Positions 30,926 to 42,409 of a stretch of 64,000 nucleotides of DNA are shown here, piece after piece. Source of the DNA: Coniochaeta sp. PMI_546. Its lineage: Eukaryota; Ascomycota; Sordariomycetes; Coniochaetales; Coniochaetaceae. Location of the stretch: assembly GCA_021432605.1 (NCBI GenBank), contig MU271145.1:558001-622000 (forward strand), read 5' to 3'. The position numbers and the translations under genes were made by a program. The notes beneath the pieces were generated by a model, which did no database searches, had not been told where the DNA came from, and worked only from the letters and a program-made list of their open reading frames with translations. Numbering within the stretch: position 1 is the first letter of the stretch; each line of letters opens with the position of its first letter.

Positions 30926-33403
30926 CTATCGTTTCGCGCCAAGCCGTGTAGCCCAAAGACCGATAATGCCCGCGAGTCTTTGACTCAGCTTGTCGATGGC
31001 TTCGAACATGACTATCTCCGACCGACCACCCTGTGCTACATCCCGATGATCTTTCCGCCCGAATACACAATCCAGACCCTGATCTCTCACTAGTTTTCGC
31101 AGCGTGTAAGGGCAATTACCGATGTATTGTGGACCCACAACGCCGTCGATACGTATGTCAAGGACGGACGACATAGACTGGACGGGGATCGTCAAGACTC
31201 TGGTGAACCTCTCGCCTTTCTGACAACGAGCAAGCGCACTGGGGCTAACTAGCGGCTCAGACTTGTCGTCTAAGCTGCCACCACCATATTGTACACGCGC
31301 CCGCCGGCGTCGGAGGCTTGAGATCAGGGCTACCAGCGCTGCACCGGAAGGTACACGACACTGGAGACATACTTGAGCCCGCTCTGTGGTTTCGAAGAAT
31401 TTTGGAAGCTGAATAAGCTCAACGTAAAAGAGGGACGCAAGCAGCCGGTCCGCGCTGAGCAGCGGGTCGTTCCCGCAGAGGACCCGGCAGTGAACTGTTG
31501 GGTCTGTTGGCCGAGAGCCGTTGGTAACCAACAAGGACTTGCAAGAGGTGTAAAAGGAGTGATTTTGAACCGTGAGAGTGGTTTCCGGGGTATTTAGGTG
31601 CTTCACACCCGTGAGATCCCACTCCAGTCCACTACCGAAAGACACTACTGACTGTTTGACGTCGAGTTTGGGCTCGCCCAAGCGATGAACATGGTAAGCG
31701 CAGTCTTGCAGTGACCATTGCTCCAAGAAGACTGTTTGTATGAAGTATGCACCTGCGAAAGTTAAAACAAAAACAGAACGACTCGCAGTGTGTCACGTAC
31801 CGATGTCAGAGCCAACAACTATGTCAAAATGCTGTTGGAGGGCGAACCCTTTCATTCCGATATGTCGTTCAAGATCTTCGAGAAATCGCATCATTGCGTC
31901 CTTATTCTGCATACAACCCCTCAGCTCGAGCATCCTCCGTCCTGCGGTTGGTGGTAGGAGCCTGATCAGGCGGTCATTTACCGTCCGGCATAGAGGACAA
32001 CGGGAGATACGACCGGAGTCGGAACTCAAGCGGGCGCAGACAACGGCACACGGTTCGCACAGGCGGTGCTCGCATGTCAGACGAAAGCTTGGCCTCTGCG
32101 CAAGGCACACGAGGCAGGTCTTGTCGGTGTGGCACTGTTCCCAAGAGATCTGACATCTGAGGTATCCCAAATGGTCTTGTGCAGATGACTCTCCTTTCCT
32201 CTGCATAGCCATTTTGACGAAAAGCTCACCAACCCGTTCAGTCAGGCCGTTGATAGCGAGCCGCTGCTCCGTAAGGAGTATTGCGGCCTGATAGAAACAC
32301 TCAAATGCGCGTCGTGGCTGAAAGACTGTCTCCATGTAAGTACATACGATTCACAAGCGGGCACAGAGGGACTTACAATGCATACCAGGCGGGTAAGCGT
32401 TAAACTCCAAAGCAGACGCAAGAACAGAAATGACGTCGAGATCTGATCCTTCGCTTGCAATGAAACAATTGACAACATGGTCGGGCAAGTCCTCGGGGAC
32501 AGGGTTTCGTGCCCGGCTCGCGTGATAAATATTGAATGGGCGCCCTGGTCGTCGACTAAAGTTGAAAACAGCCTGTCCAAGTAGTGTCTTTAGATGGCCG
32601 GCTGAAAAATTCAGTTCTCGAAGTCCGCGAACGGTAAAGAGGTCATCGATGTGAAGACGTAAAGTCTCCGTGTCCAACATGGGTAGGAGCTGGATGCTTT
32701 CAAAAGCTTTGCGACAGTGAGAGTTCATTGACGACGACGATAAGTCAGTTTGTTTTGTGGGGAGTTCCTGGAGCGTTGTTTTCAAGATAGTCCTAAGACG
32801 TCGATTGAGTGTGTGTTGAGTTGTCTTCACTTCGTCGCATACAATCAGAAGCCTCGGTGGTGCTTCTAGGGGGTTTGTCATTGCCCGTTGGATCCATGCG
32901 CTAAGGATGTTGGCAATAGAATCGAGGCCCCAAAAATCTCTCGCGAAGAGAGCTATGACACAAGAGAAGGGTGCCAGAGCTTGCCAGTAGAAGTCTTGGG
33001 CGAAATCGGCAATCTGCGAGGGTTTCATTTGCTGAGGGTAGTGTTCCAGAGCATGTCTGATATGCGTGCCAGGCGGATGTCCAGGATTGGTGGGCAGCAG
33101 TTCAGAGTAATTATGCAGATCACAATCCGCAACTATGCCTGATGGTAGTTGTCGTAGGGCAATGCCGTCAGTTGGGTGTGTTGGCGTGCCACATGCCTGT
33201 TGAACAAATTGTCGCTTTTCACTGTTGCCGATGGCGACGACCAAGCGTGGCATGGACGTTATCTTGTCAAAGATCTCGTAGGCAGCCCGAGACTCCTCCA
33301 GAAACGGGCCGACCTTGCCGCGCAATCCACGTCTAAGTTGAATCCAGTTTGTCATAGTGAAGCTGTAAGAACCGTAATTGAATTTGGTATTTGAACCAAG
33401 CAT
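30926..33403 (-). CDS. RING and patatin-like domain protein, probably inactive
   Basis: Three exons (33403-32377, 32325-31801, 31752-30926) join in phase to 792 residues. A Met at 33355 is an alternative start. The N-terminal region (RLVVAIGNSEKRQFVQQ, LPSGIVADCDLHNY) matches the segment that precedes patatin domains in large fungal patatin-like proteins. A RING-type cluster follows (CLVCLAQRPSF, CEHRLCEPC, CPLC). The patatin region is recognisable (HFDIVVGSDIGAYF) and the C-terminal block (FYVELIQLPKF through RDQGLDCVFG) matches the family's end. The DGGGxRG oxyanion loop is not recognisable, the nucleophile elbow reads GSDIG rather than GxSxG, and the catalytic Asp region is missing, so lipase activity is unlikely. 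Patatin-like genes are a recurrent Starship cargo family. Confidence 0.75.
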
Positions 33404-33454
33404 GACCTTTGTTCTTGGATGGCGGCTAGATATCTTGTCCAGAAGTCCCGTGAC

Positions 33455-33468
33455 AGGGTTAGGGTTAG
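33455..33468 (+). repeat. interstitial telomere-like repeat in divergent promoter
   Basis: agggttagggttag, two TTAGGG units, followed by a TTCTCGTTCTGG-type pyrimidine run. It lies in the 238-bp spacer between the divergent patatin-like and DUF3723 genes. It may be a telobox-like promoter element, since such boxes are known in fungal promoters, or a trace of telomere-associated repair. Confidence 0.65.
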
Positions 33469-33641
33469 TTTCTTTTTCTCGTTCTGGTCCTCCTTCGCGT
33501 TTTCGATCCTATGATAGGTAGTAAAGTTAAGCTCACAGCCACCATGCGAAGACGTCGGGAACATCAATCCCTTCTTAAAATACCTCCCTCTTATAATTGC
33601 AAAGCGGTATTTAGACCCCGATAACCTTTTGAAGAAGCATA

Positions 33642-36467
33642 ATGACGGCCTTGGGTGTTGTTAGGGTTGCCCTTGATGATCTAGATTTTCCCCAGCCCAG
33701 ACAGATCAGTTTCAAAGTGCGGCAAAGACTCACAAAACTTCTCCAAGCTCTATCAAAAGCAGGGGCTGCCGAGATTCATTTACCTTGTCCTGTGGATGAG
33801 GTCAAGTTCAGCCAAATTCTAGCGCATCTAGGACTATCAGCTCCCCAGCTCCACGCAACCGCGAAGAGAGGCCAGAAGAATTTGCCTCTCCTGTCCGGAA
33901 TCAGACTCTCATGCCTCTATGGCGATTACCCTACGTCAGCAGCTAGGCGTGCTCACGACACTATTCTTGTCGTGCATCTTTTCTCAGCAGAATGTAAGTC
34001 TAAGCTACCAATTCCACAGAAAACTTGTTAGAGGACTAACAAGCTAGTCTTCGGCCCCTTGTGCGAACTTCTCACGACATTATCTTATGAACCCCAAAAG
34101 TCAGATGGAGAGCTGTACCGAAAAATCATCGAGAGTTACCACCGTGATGAAGCGACTTTTGCAGCATGCATGATTTCGCTTACAGAACCTAAAATGCGCA
34201 ATATGAGAATGCTTTTGAGGCCAAAGAATTTGCCTCTCGTCAGGTCTATCAACAGCTTATTCGAAATTCCTGGGCTAATGGAGGGTTTGCGACTTGGCAA
34301 CTTCCATAAGTGGTTGGCTTTACATATCGATGAGGCAATCATAGCCTACCTCAAGCATATCCACGTGGTATGGAAGGAAAGGATCTGCGAATGCAAGAAG
34401 ACGGTGATGGAGAACATCGGCATTGATGATATCCACATGCTTCAGTTTCGGATGCCCAAAGTCTGTTCCGACGACGCAGACACAATCAAACGCCTCATCG
34501 ACAACGGTACCTTATTCATGCGCATCGGAGATCCTAGTGATAGAGCCATGCTACGGCGAAACCTCCTTGTTCTCGACGTGGTCATTCCCACTTTCGAAAC
34601 ACTCCAAGAAAACATGAAATACATTACCATCGGAGCCAAGATCCTCACTCAACACGTGTTAGACGAGATACCATTATGCAAGGGCCGCACAAAGAGGAGT
34701 CTCACCATTTTCGAACGCCTTTCCAGCAGTTGGACACCCCCAGAAATCACGCAAGTCGAGGCTGGCGATAACGACATGAAAGAGATTGAGGAAGAAGCAT
34801 CACCATCTCTCGCATTCATGCAGCTCTTCTTAGCATGCTTGCGTCTTTTCGCGTGGCTTCAAGATGCGTACGCTCCTCGTGAGGACTGGCCAGAGGACAA
34901 TTTCAAGCCTGGAATCCAACCACCATGCGTCGCATACATTCTTCACTTCGCCTTTGTACTAGGTTATCGAACTACCAAGATCTTGGACGCACAGTCCGTG
35001 CCTGACCACCACCCCGGCCCGAGATTGAACTGCCCATGGGAGGCAATGCCAGATTGGAGAGGTGGCCGACCGTTCACACGGACTTTCTGGGCTCTACGGT
35101 CGAATGGTTTCCTTCCCAAGCTAACGGCCATTCGTTGCCAACCCAACCCCGAATTTATCTTGCTCGACATGTTAACGGCTTTTTTTGGGAAGCACAACAT
35201 CACTCTCAAAAGCCGCTCCGAACCGTCGGTCGAGTCGGTCGAAAATATGGGCAGCGGGGACATTGGCAATCGCCTCGACCAGGAGGATCAGCAAATGAAT
35301 GATATACCGGTGCCTCCTCCTTCACAACTCCAGGGAGACCAACGAACGCCGGAATCGCAGCCGAAATCCCGGCTTGCGAAGCCGTTCAAGCCAGGCGCGC
35401 GGGGCATTGCAAGCCGCGAAGCAGCGCGATCTGTTATAGGTGCCCAGATAGAGACACGCAAACGTGACACCACACGCCGGAAACAACCTCTCCCCAGTAT
35501 TACTCCTCAATTCAGACAAGCAATGGAGAAGATTTCTTCAATAAGAAGTGCAATTCCTCAGGATCCTCAGCTCGGTAGCAGCGCCTCGAATCATGACGCC
35601 CTTCGGAACAACAGCGAAAGACAACATGAAGCCATCGATTCTTCAAGGACCGCGCCCAACCCGGTCACTTTTGGTCGTGAAGCTGCCCGCTCGGTTTTTG
35701 TTGCGAATCCCAATTGGAAAATACCCCAGCCATCTTTGCCACAGAATTTGAGCTCTCAAGGCATCGGCGAAGCCTTGACGTCGACAGAACGAATCCCTCC
35801 AGCTAGCTACAATTTTTCGACTAGGGGGAGGCCTAAGATACATGAAAGCATTAGCAGGCCAGACGGACCGGCAAGCGAGACTCCAACACGCTTTATTGCG
35901 CCTATCCGGGGTATGAAGCTGCGACCGACAAGAGCCCCGGCTATTGCTACTCCATCACATGAAGTAGTAAAACTACTTCCTCGAAATCTCGTACGACATG
36001 GAAAACACTTTGTCGAAGAAGATCTCAATGTTTCTATCAGGAAAGAACAGTCCCAGGGAGAGGTTTCTAAGAGGCGGAGAGTGGGAACATTCGAAAATCG
36101 CGAAAATGACGAACCTCGTTTCGAACGCGGGCCAAGCTCCTCAGAAGCCGTCCCACAGTCAAGAACGGCGGCCCAGTCTAGAATTCAGCCTGCTATTCGT
36201 GTCACTGGTATATCGGAAAATGTTGCCGGGCCCTCTTCAGCTACTAATGCACGTTCTATAACGACTCCTCAGCCCGATAAAACAGCTCCAATATCTGTGA
36301 ACGACAAAGGGAAACAACCTGCTGTTACGCTGCCCCCGGAGCCTATATCGCAGGAAGGTGATACGATATTTTCAGCGCAGTCAAATCATTTTCCAGCCAC
36401 CGATTTTGCACAGTCAGCGGGAGAGTTTGAGCTTGATAGCGATGATGGGATTTCTGAAACTGGGTAG
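33642..36467 (+). CDS. DUF3723-family protein
   Basis: Two exons (33642-33993, 34048-36467) join in phase at a canonical GTAAGT...ctaac...ctag intron to 923 residues. The N-terminus (VVRVALDDLDFPQPRQIS), the SCLYGDYPTSAA segment, KSDGELYRKII, IPGLMEGLRLGNFHKWLAL and HIDEAIIAYLKHI are characteristic of the DUF3723 family. From about residue 520 the chain is disordered, rich in Ser, Pro, Arg and Gln, and ends in an acidic Ser/Asp tract. The biochemical function of DUF3723 is unknown. Members are repeatedly found as cargo in Starship transposons. It is divergent from the patatin-like gene, with only 238 bp between starts, so the two may be co-regulated. Confidence 0.85.
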
Positions 36468-36708
36468 CAAGCTAGCTTTCACATGAAAGACAGACATGGA
36501 ATGATATCTCACGATAACAACTCTTATCTCTTCATTGCTGACCAAAGAAACAATGTGAAATAAAGTCGTTGAAGAGATACGGAAGGATACAAGCTCTCCG
36601 CATATCGTGAATTGCATCCCTCCCCAAGAACTAGACTTCTTACTCACACGGTAAATAAATACATAGTTTATCTCAATTGATCCCATGTACCAGCCAGCCT
36701 ATACTACT

Positions 36709-37253
36709 TCATACCGTATTCTCAGAGACCATCAATCCCAGCTGGTAATGGTAAAAGCCAAGCGCAGATATCATAGAAACCATAGTGAGTGCTACTGATG
36801 TGACCGCGAAGTAGGCCGGCCAAGACCAGAAGCCGTCTTGAGCTGTATAGATATTGACAAGTACAATATACAAACAATTCGTAGTAGAAGCAAGGGTTGG
36901 TCTGCGTCCAGTTAGGATAATAACATCATGCGAGAGGAAGCTTAAGCTGAGACCTACATAATTAACCGACTTGAAAGCCATACATAGTTATGTCGAAACC
37001 TTTTCCATAGGTAGCAGATACCGCATGCGCCCGAAACGAAAGAAAGCGCCCCAAGCAGAGGAAGGACGACATGGATGTGTTGCGTCAGGTCAGGCTGCGC
37101 TTGCAAAATCTTGGATTTCTCAAGCGACACAAACGCGCCAGGTAAGACAAGGAAGCCTGCCATGATCCACCAAGAGCACAATGCCGCAATGATGTTGACC
37201 GTAGAAGGAACCCGATCGGATTCAAGCACCATCTCGTTGTAAGTGAGCTGCAT
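36709..37253 (-). CDS. four-pass membrane protein
   Basis: Two exons (37253-36958, 36901-36709) join in phase to 162 residues. Hydrophobic segments are VNIIAALCSWWIMAGFLVLP, VVLPLLGALSFVSGACGICY, TNCLYIVLVNIY and AYFAVTSVALTMVSMISALG. There is no signal cleavage site and there are short loops, so it is a polytopic membrane protein of unknown function. It is convergent with the DUF3723 gene. Confidence 0.6.
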
Positions 37254-37725
37254 GTTCTAGAAGTAGTCAGTAGATTGAACGGCACGGAAGTGGGATTCGC
37301 TCGCACTGGTTGTGATTCGGACTGTGTCCTCCCGCTTGGACTCGAGTGACAGGGACTAATCGTTGACGTTTCCTCCCTGCACGTCTGTCTTGGGAGTGTA
37401 CTGTGTACAAAAATGCAATGATGAAACCATTTATCGTGTTGATTCAGAACCCGCTGAAGTTGAACACATCATCTATATTGACTTCAACAGCGCGTACGAA
37501 GCTCCAAGGCGGGGTTTCTCCCCATCGCGTTCTCGGATGCCATGCGAAAACCAGAACCTGTTTGCGGACGCTGGGCAAAACAATGACCCACAGTTGAGCC
37601 GCTGATATAACTCACTCACTTACTGCGCGCAGAGTTAATTGTCTAGTTGCTTTCAGACAACCACGCCGTCCTTTCCTCAGAAGGGACTCACACATTTCGC
37701 ACGCAACACGAGAGCCCCAATATCG

Positions 37726-38445
37726 ATGGAAAACTCAACTTCGGTCCAAACGCCTAACCTGAAAGGCCATGCCAACCTTACAAATCAAATGCGCCATGCG
37801 AGGATCTTTGATCTCATCCTAAAGGACAATACTTGGGTTCAAGCGATCACTGGACTTAAAGATGCCTCGGTTCCTCCCCCAGTCGTTAGCCTCCTAGGAT
37901 ATGATCTTGTCAGGGCGTACAATGATCTTCAGCAACCCTCATTCCTTGCTCTCGTTATATCCGACTGGGCTGGTGATGCTGTCTATGAGAGACGGAAATT
38001 GTATGAATCCTTCAGAGACCAGGATTACCATGTCGATGAGGAATTTTGCGAAGTCACTTTTAAGACATCCGGTCTCGTTCTCCATATTGGCGATGCTATC
38101 AAGTGTGAAGAATGGATACGCATGCGAGAGCCAAGCCGACTATTCCGAGATCGCGAAGGAAGTTTGAGCCTTCAGACCGCTGTGCTCTACTACGACGATC
38201 ATTCACTCTATGAGATCGGACCTGACTTGATTGGGGGAATCGACCATTATTCGACGGAACATGTCAAGTATATTTGTAGCATCAGGTTGAAGTTTGGCAA
38301 CGGAATGCCTGTGTATCGAGTTGTTGAGGCACCTGAAATACCGCTCCGGCTAGTTAGCAGGCCAACAAGGACTGAAGACGGACGAGAATGGATTACTAGC
38401 TGGAGACTGGCACGAAATGATGAGCAGACGTGGTCCTGGGTGTAG
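37726..38445 (+). CDS. hypothetical protein
   Basis: The frame is open from 37639, but the Met at 37726 (tcgATGGAAAAC) is the better start and gives 239 residues. The product looks folded, mixed alpha/beta and acidic (for example LLGYDLVRAYNDLQQPSFLA and FKTSGLVLHIGDAIKCEEW), with no signal peptide or membrane segment. No family was recognised. It lies between the membrane-protein gene and the recombinase within the presumed transposon. Confidence 0.55.
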   Translation: MENSTSVQTPNLKGHANLTNQMRHARIFDLILKDNTWVQAITGLKDASVPPPVVSLLGYDLVRAYNDLQQPSFLALVISDWAGDAVYERRKLYESFRDQDYHVDEEFCEVTFKTSGLVLHIGDAIKCEEWIRMREPSRLFRDREGSLSLQTAVLYYDDHSLYEIGPDLIGGIDHYSTEHVKYICSIRLKFGNGMPVYRVVEAPEIPLRLVSRPTRTEDGREWITSWRLARNDEQTWSWV

Positions 38446-39317
38446 AACCCCTATAGGTTGTATGTATTATTAGCATTTGCTTTGCCGCTAGTTGCACAGA
38501 ATATCGTTCGTTGAATTGAGGAGGCTCGGTGTCTGCGAAGTTATGCTATGAAGGAAGCTTTACGAAAGAAATGGTCTTCAGCAGTAATAAAAGTTAAAAC
38601 AGCCAGTACCCGACGCCACGAGGATGTCTAATGCACATCCCTGTCTATCCCTTACATGTGCCAACACCTGGTTTAAGGGGTATCTTTCCGTTGTATAACA
38701 GGTGTCATTGTTCCGGGGAACATACTAAGTATTCTGGCACCTCATAGCCAGAGCGGTGTTTACCAAGGGCAGCCTCGAATGACTTCCCGTTGTATGGTGG
38801 AGGAGTTCCATGCTTCCATCCAGTTGTCCAATCCCCTAATTCGACAATGTGGAAGCCTTGCACAGTGCAGAGACTTTCCGGGTCCCGTCGCCGAAGTTAA
38901 ACTCCATGGTGAGGACTTAAAGGACCGCTAGGTTGGCCGCTGGGTGTGCACGGGGTGAAAGATGGGCGACGTTTGTCAAGCTGAGTCGCCGGCACCGTTT
39001 GTGCTCGATATGGCGGCACTGGAACTAGAACGCGTTGTTGGTCGGCAGAACTTCAGGTGGGGTAGCTCAGTCGTCAACTGTAGCGTGCGGCGGGAACGAT
39101 TTTGCTGCAAGAAACTGTACCTGCTGAGCGACACCAGAAAGACGAGGAGTTGTATTCATAAGGAGGCTCTCGAAGGTGTTAAACGATACGCGTAGTCGAC
39201 GAGTAGCTGAAGGACCTCAACATCCAGATACGAGACCTAGACGACTGAGCTCACACGAGGCTAGGCCCCACCATCCAACACTCCCGTAAGCATGAACCTG
39301 GAAGGCGATATCATCGA
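38446..39317. other. intergenic, nothing recognised
   Basis: The region of convergent 3' ends before the recombinase gene. A frame at 38962-39195 has no support. A weak resemblance of 38880-38945 to a 5S rRNA was rejected. Confidence 0.35.
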
Positions 39318-42008
39318 CTATCGGGTTGATTCTTCACCCTTCACCTTCTTCCACGGGCCCAGGGTCTTGCTTTCAAGCCTCTTCCGCTTCGTTCCGGTCG
39401 CCATGTTTATGAGGTGGCCGGTCTGACCATCACACCCATGAACAATCGATGTATGCTGCAGCCACCCTGGTTTATCGAAGATAACGTATTCAAGACCTTG
39501 CTGAGCACATTTTGGGCAGGGAAAAGGCTTGTTGAATAGATGGGAGTTGTTGATGTGCCGAGAAAAGGCCTGGCCGGGAACCCCGGTATAGGGGTGCCCA
39601 GAGCTTGGACAAAGGAGACAGCAAGCGGGGGCCTTTGGCGGTCGTGGTGCAACAAGCTTGGCGTTCGATTCCATGATATACGGTGCATACTGCTTCCCAT
39701 GGACGAGCTCGACGTGATTACTCCAGCCCTGCGCATCGCTGATCATATGGCGACTGCCTTCCTTGACGCACTGGGGACAGGGGAATGGACGCTTGAACGC
39801 AACCTCGAGATGCTTGTTCTTGTGATGCCGACTGAGATTGGAGCGCCTTGAGAAGGCGATGTCGCAAAGTAGACACCTACAATTTCCCTTCCCCTCAGCG
39901 GTGTCTTTCGAGACATCTTGAGGTATCAAAGTCACCATGGTCGGCTCAACAGCCTCTTTCGAAACATCCTGAGGTATCAAAGACGCCATGGTCGCCTCAA
40001 CATTCGCGAACTGCCCACTGAGGTATGGAAGCAGTAGCCTGGCTAAGGTCTGTGGTCGTTGTCTCGTGCCAAGCTTTTCATCGCATAAAAACTGCCCGAT
40101 ACAAGCGGCTGCGGCGGAGCTAGCCAAATGCTTCGACTTGATGGGATTCGCCGATGGCTCCACCATATCGACGGTTGAGAGTCCTTGTATCCTACGGTTG
40201 TCGACCGCGTCAAAATATGCTGCTCTTCGTTCTTGCACTCTTAGTTTTGACAGTTGCTTAAGAAGTGTCTGCAGCTGGGCGTTCAGTCGATTCATCTTTG
40301 TAGCATTGCGTTCGTTCTCTCGCTCCGTAGCAAGTTCCTGACGGAGGGTTTGTACACCTTCATGTTGTTCGAATTCTTGGATGTCTTCCAAGGTCGGGTA
40401 TAAGGGCGCCCTTTCGTCCCTCTGTAACGTCGAGCGGCCGAGCATAGCAAACAGATCCGCATTCTGTCCACCAGGCAGACCAAAGGCTACCGTCACAAGG
40501 TCATCGCGCACTAGTCGAGGCTGGTAGCTTTTTTGAAACACGTCCCCTGTATGGGATAGAACATAGTTCCCGACCGCAGAACTAAGGAGGCCTTTGACAT
40601 GATTAGACCCAGAACACACAGCACTAGGTGGCTTTGACTCACTGTGGTATCTTCCACCTGCACCTACCCGCAAGGAATATGGACGTATCGCGTCGCGCAT
40701 TCCTGCTACCATCAAGACGAGATTCCATAGCTCCCAAAATCGGTTATAGGTAAGCGAAAACAGTTCTTTCTCCATCATTGAGTGTTTCCACTTCAGCTCC
40801 ACATAATCACTACCCTCCATATTTGGCTGTTGGAGGATGGTATCGAAACTGAGGGGTTCCCCGTTGTCAGACATGTCGAAGTCCTCAAAAGCATTGTCAA
40901 ACAATGCCTTGATTACAACCAGACTAACTAGGCACAGAGTCTGGCAGGGTAGAAGCGCGACGTTGAAGGAGAGACTGGTGTACCTGGTTAGCCATCAAAA
41001 TCACATATAGGGGTAGGCATCCGTACCGACTTACATATGGTCTTGTCGCTGGTACACCTTTCCCGTCCGTTGCTTATTTTGCCTCAGCGTGATCGAAGCA
41101 GCGAGGGTCCTCCGATCCAGATGCTGAGGGTCCCGAACAATGGCCAACTTGACCTGCTTATAAGGAATCTTGACAACCACGCCTGGCCTAAACCCGATAC
41201 CGGCGAGTATAACGATGGCATGAAACGAGAGCCGATCATTTGGGGCACAGTTAATATCTGCCGGTCGGGTCCACAACGTGTTAAGAAGGATTCGAACGTC
41301 CTCAGGAGTAGCTTCGACCTTCTCGAATGTCTGTTCACGGGTTAAGCCGTACTTCTCTGCCAGTGGTCCAGATATCCACTGTATCTATCAGAAAACGTAC
41401 GTCAAGAGCGTTAGCAGGAAAATAGACGTACTCGACATATCTCATATACGGCTCCTCGCGCACGACCCTTGACAAGACCCTTTTCCCACCTCAGCGTCCA
41501 TTTGTCGACGTGCTCGCGGTCCTTAGCCCTTTGTTCTTTAAGGACTCGATCATTGCCCTCTTGTAGCAATGCCTTCCAAAAGTCTAGGACAGTGTTTACC
41601 GAAGTGATTGTTTGGACCTCGACCCATTGTTGGGGTCCGAGTGCAGGTCGAACCGCCTTGGAACCATCAACGAAGTCCTCAATGAAGGCCTGGAAAACTT
41701 GTTGCGCCTCACGGGAGTGGTTACAAAGGCCGATCCAAGGCTTATCGAGGTCTAGAAGGACTAGAATATCGCTCGCAAAGCTAAATGAAGACCAGTATTA
41801 GTTACAATGGTGAACGGGAGGCGTGAAAGAAAACGGGAGGGCGGAAGAACCTGATCCAAAGTCGCCAGACACGCTCCCGATGCGCTTTATACTTGTCGCT
41901 CAATGGGGGTGCGTCATCGATAGGAGTGTCGCTGTATTCTTGGATAAGTCTGGATGCAGCCTTTCTCCTTTCTTCCACAGTCGCGAGCTGGCGTCTGATA
42001 GGAGGCAT
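39318..42008 (-). CDS. DUF3435 (FluG-domain) tyrosine recombinase, Starship captain family, with C2H2 fingers
   Basis: Five exons (42008-41851, 41780-41432, 41378-41035, 40983-40643, 40591-39318) join in phase to 821 residues. The DUF3435 signature is clear: RARGAVYEICRWISGPLAEK, then LWTRPADINCAPNDRLSFHA, VILAGIGFRPGVV with the first catalytic Arg near residue 233, the downstream box IRPYSLRVGAGGR near 389, and YVLSHTGDVFQKSYQPR carrying the candidate nucleophile Tyr. The C-terminus has C2H2-type fingers (CLLCDIAFSRRSNLSRHH, CPKCAQQGLEYVIFDKPGW), a known combination in this family. In Starships the captain is the first gene at one end and catalyses excision and insertion. Its position at the accessory/conserved boundary, reading inward, fits that. 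Expression and activity are not shown. Confidence 0.85.
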
Positions 42009-42409
42009 CGAAGCAGGATGCTCTGCGGCAAGTAGTAGAGAATAAGCAAGAAGACACCGCGGCAGAAGCGCTCGCCCCCCGAGAACGGGAGCGCCCTGCT
42101 AATAACAGAGGAGCGGTCATTGCGCGATGTGTTGACTTGAGGGCAACAAGGTCGGGGGTGCAAACTGTCGATGGGGTCAAGCGCTGCCAAAACGCGTTGA
42201 AGACTCGTCCGTTGGTCCCGCCCCCGCCAAGGTACGTGTGGAGCATCTCTCTCTCAACGGCCATTGGTCAAACACGAAGCTCCCATAGACAATCTGACGA
42301 TTACTGGCTTATCTAGGGGAGAGCGGACGGGATCCCGAGTTCTCCAGTATCTATGGTCGTACGTGGTGGATTGCAGCGTTCTGGATGCTTTTATGGTCTT
42401 GGGCAAGAC

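Larger units (their letters stand above)
30926..42409 (-). mobile_element. presumed Starship-type giant transposon, supported part
   Basis: The interval from the patatin-like gene to just beyond the captain holds captain, DUF3723 and patatin-like genes plus two orphans. The element would be read from the captain end near 42.0-42.4 kb towards lower coordinates. The right border must lie between the captain start (42008) and the secreted-protein gene (ends 42410), if that gene is host sequence. The left border is unknown. The sirtuin, repeat gene, palindrome array and possibly everything to the window start could be further cargo. Target-site duplications and terminal repeats were not identified. 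Confidence 0.6.

Noticed and set aside
38870-38950. Weak resemblance to a 5S rRNA (gaagttaaact, then a ggttgg...tgggtg stretch)
   Set aside because: The start, the conserved internal control region and the closing helix are not recognisable, so the similarity is too slight to call a gene or remnant.
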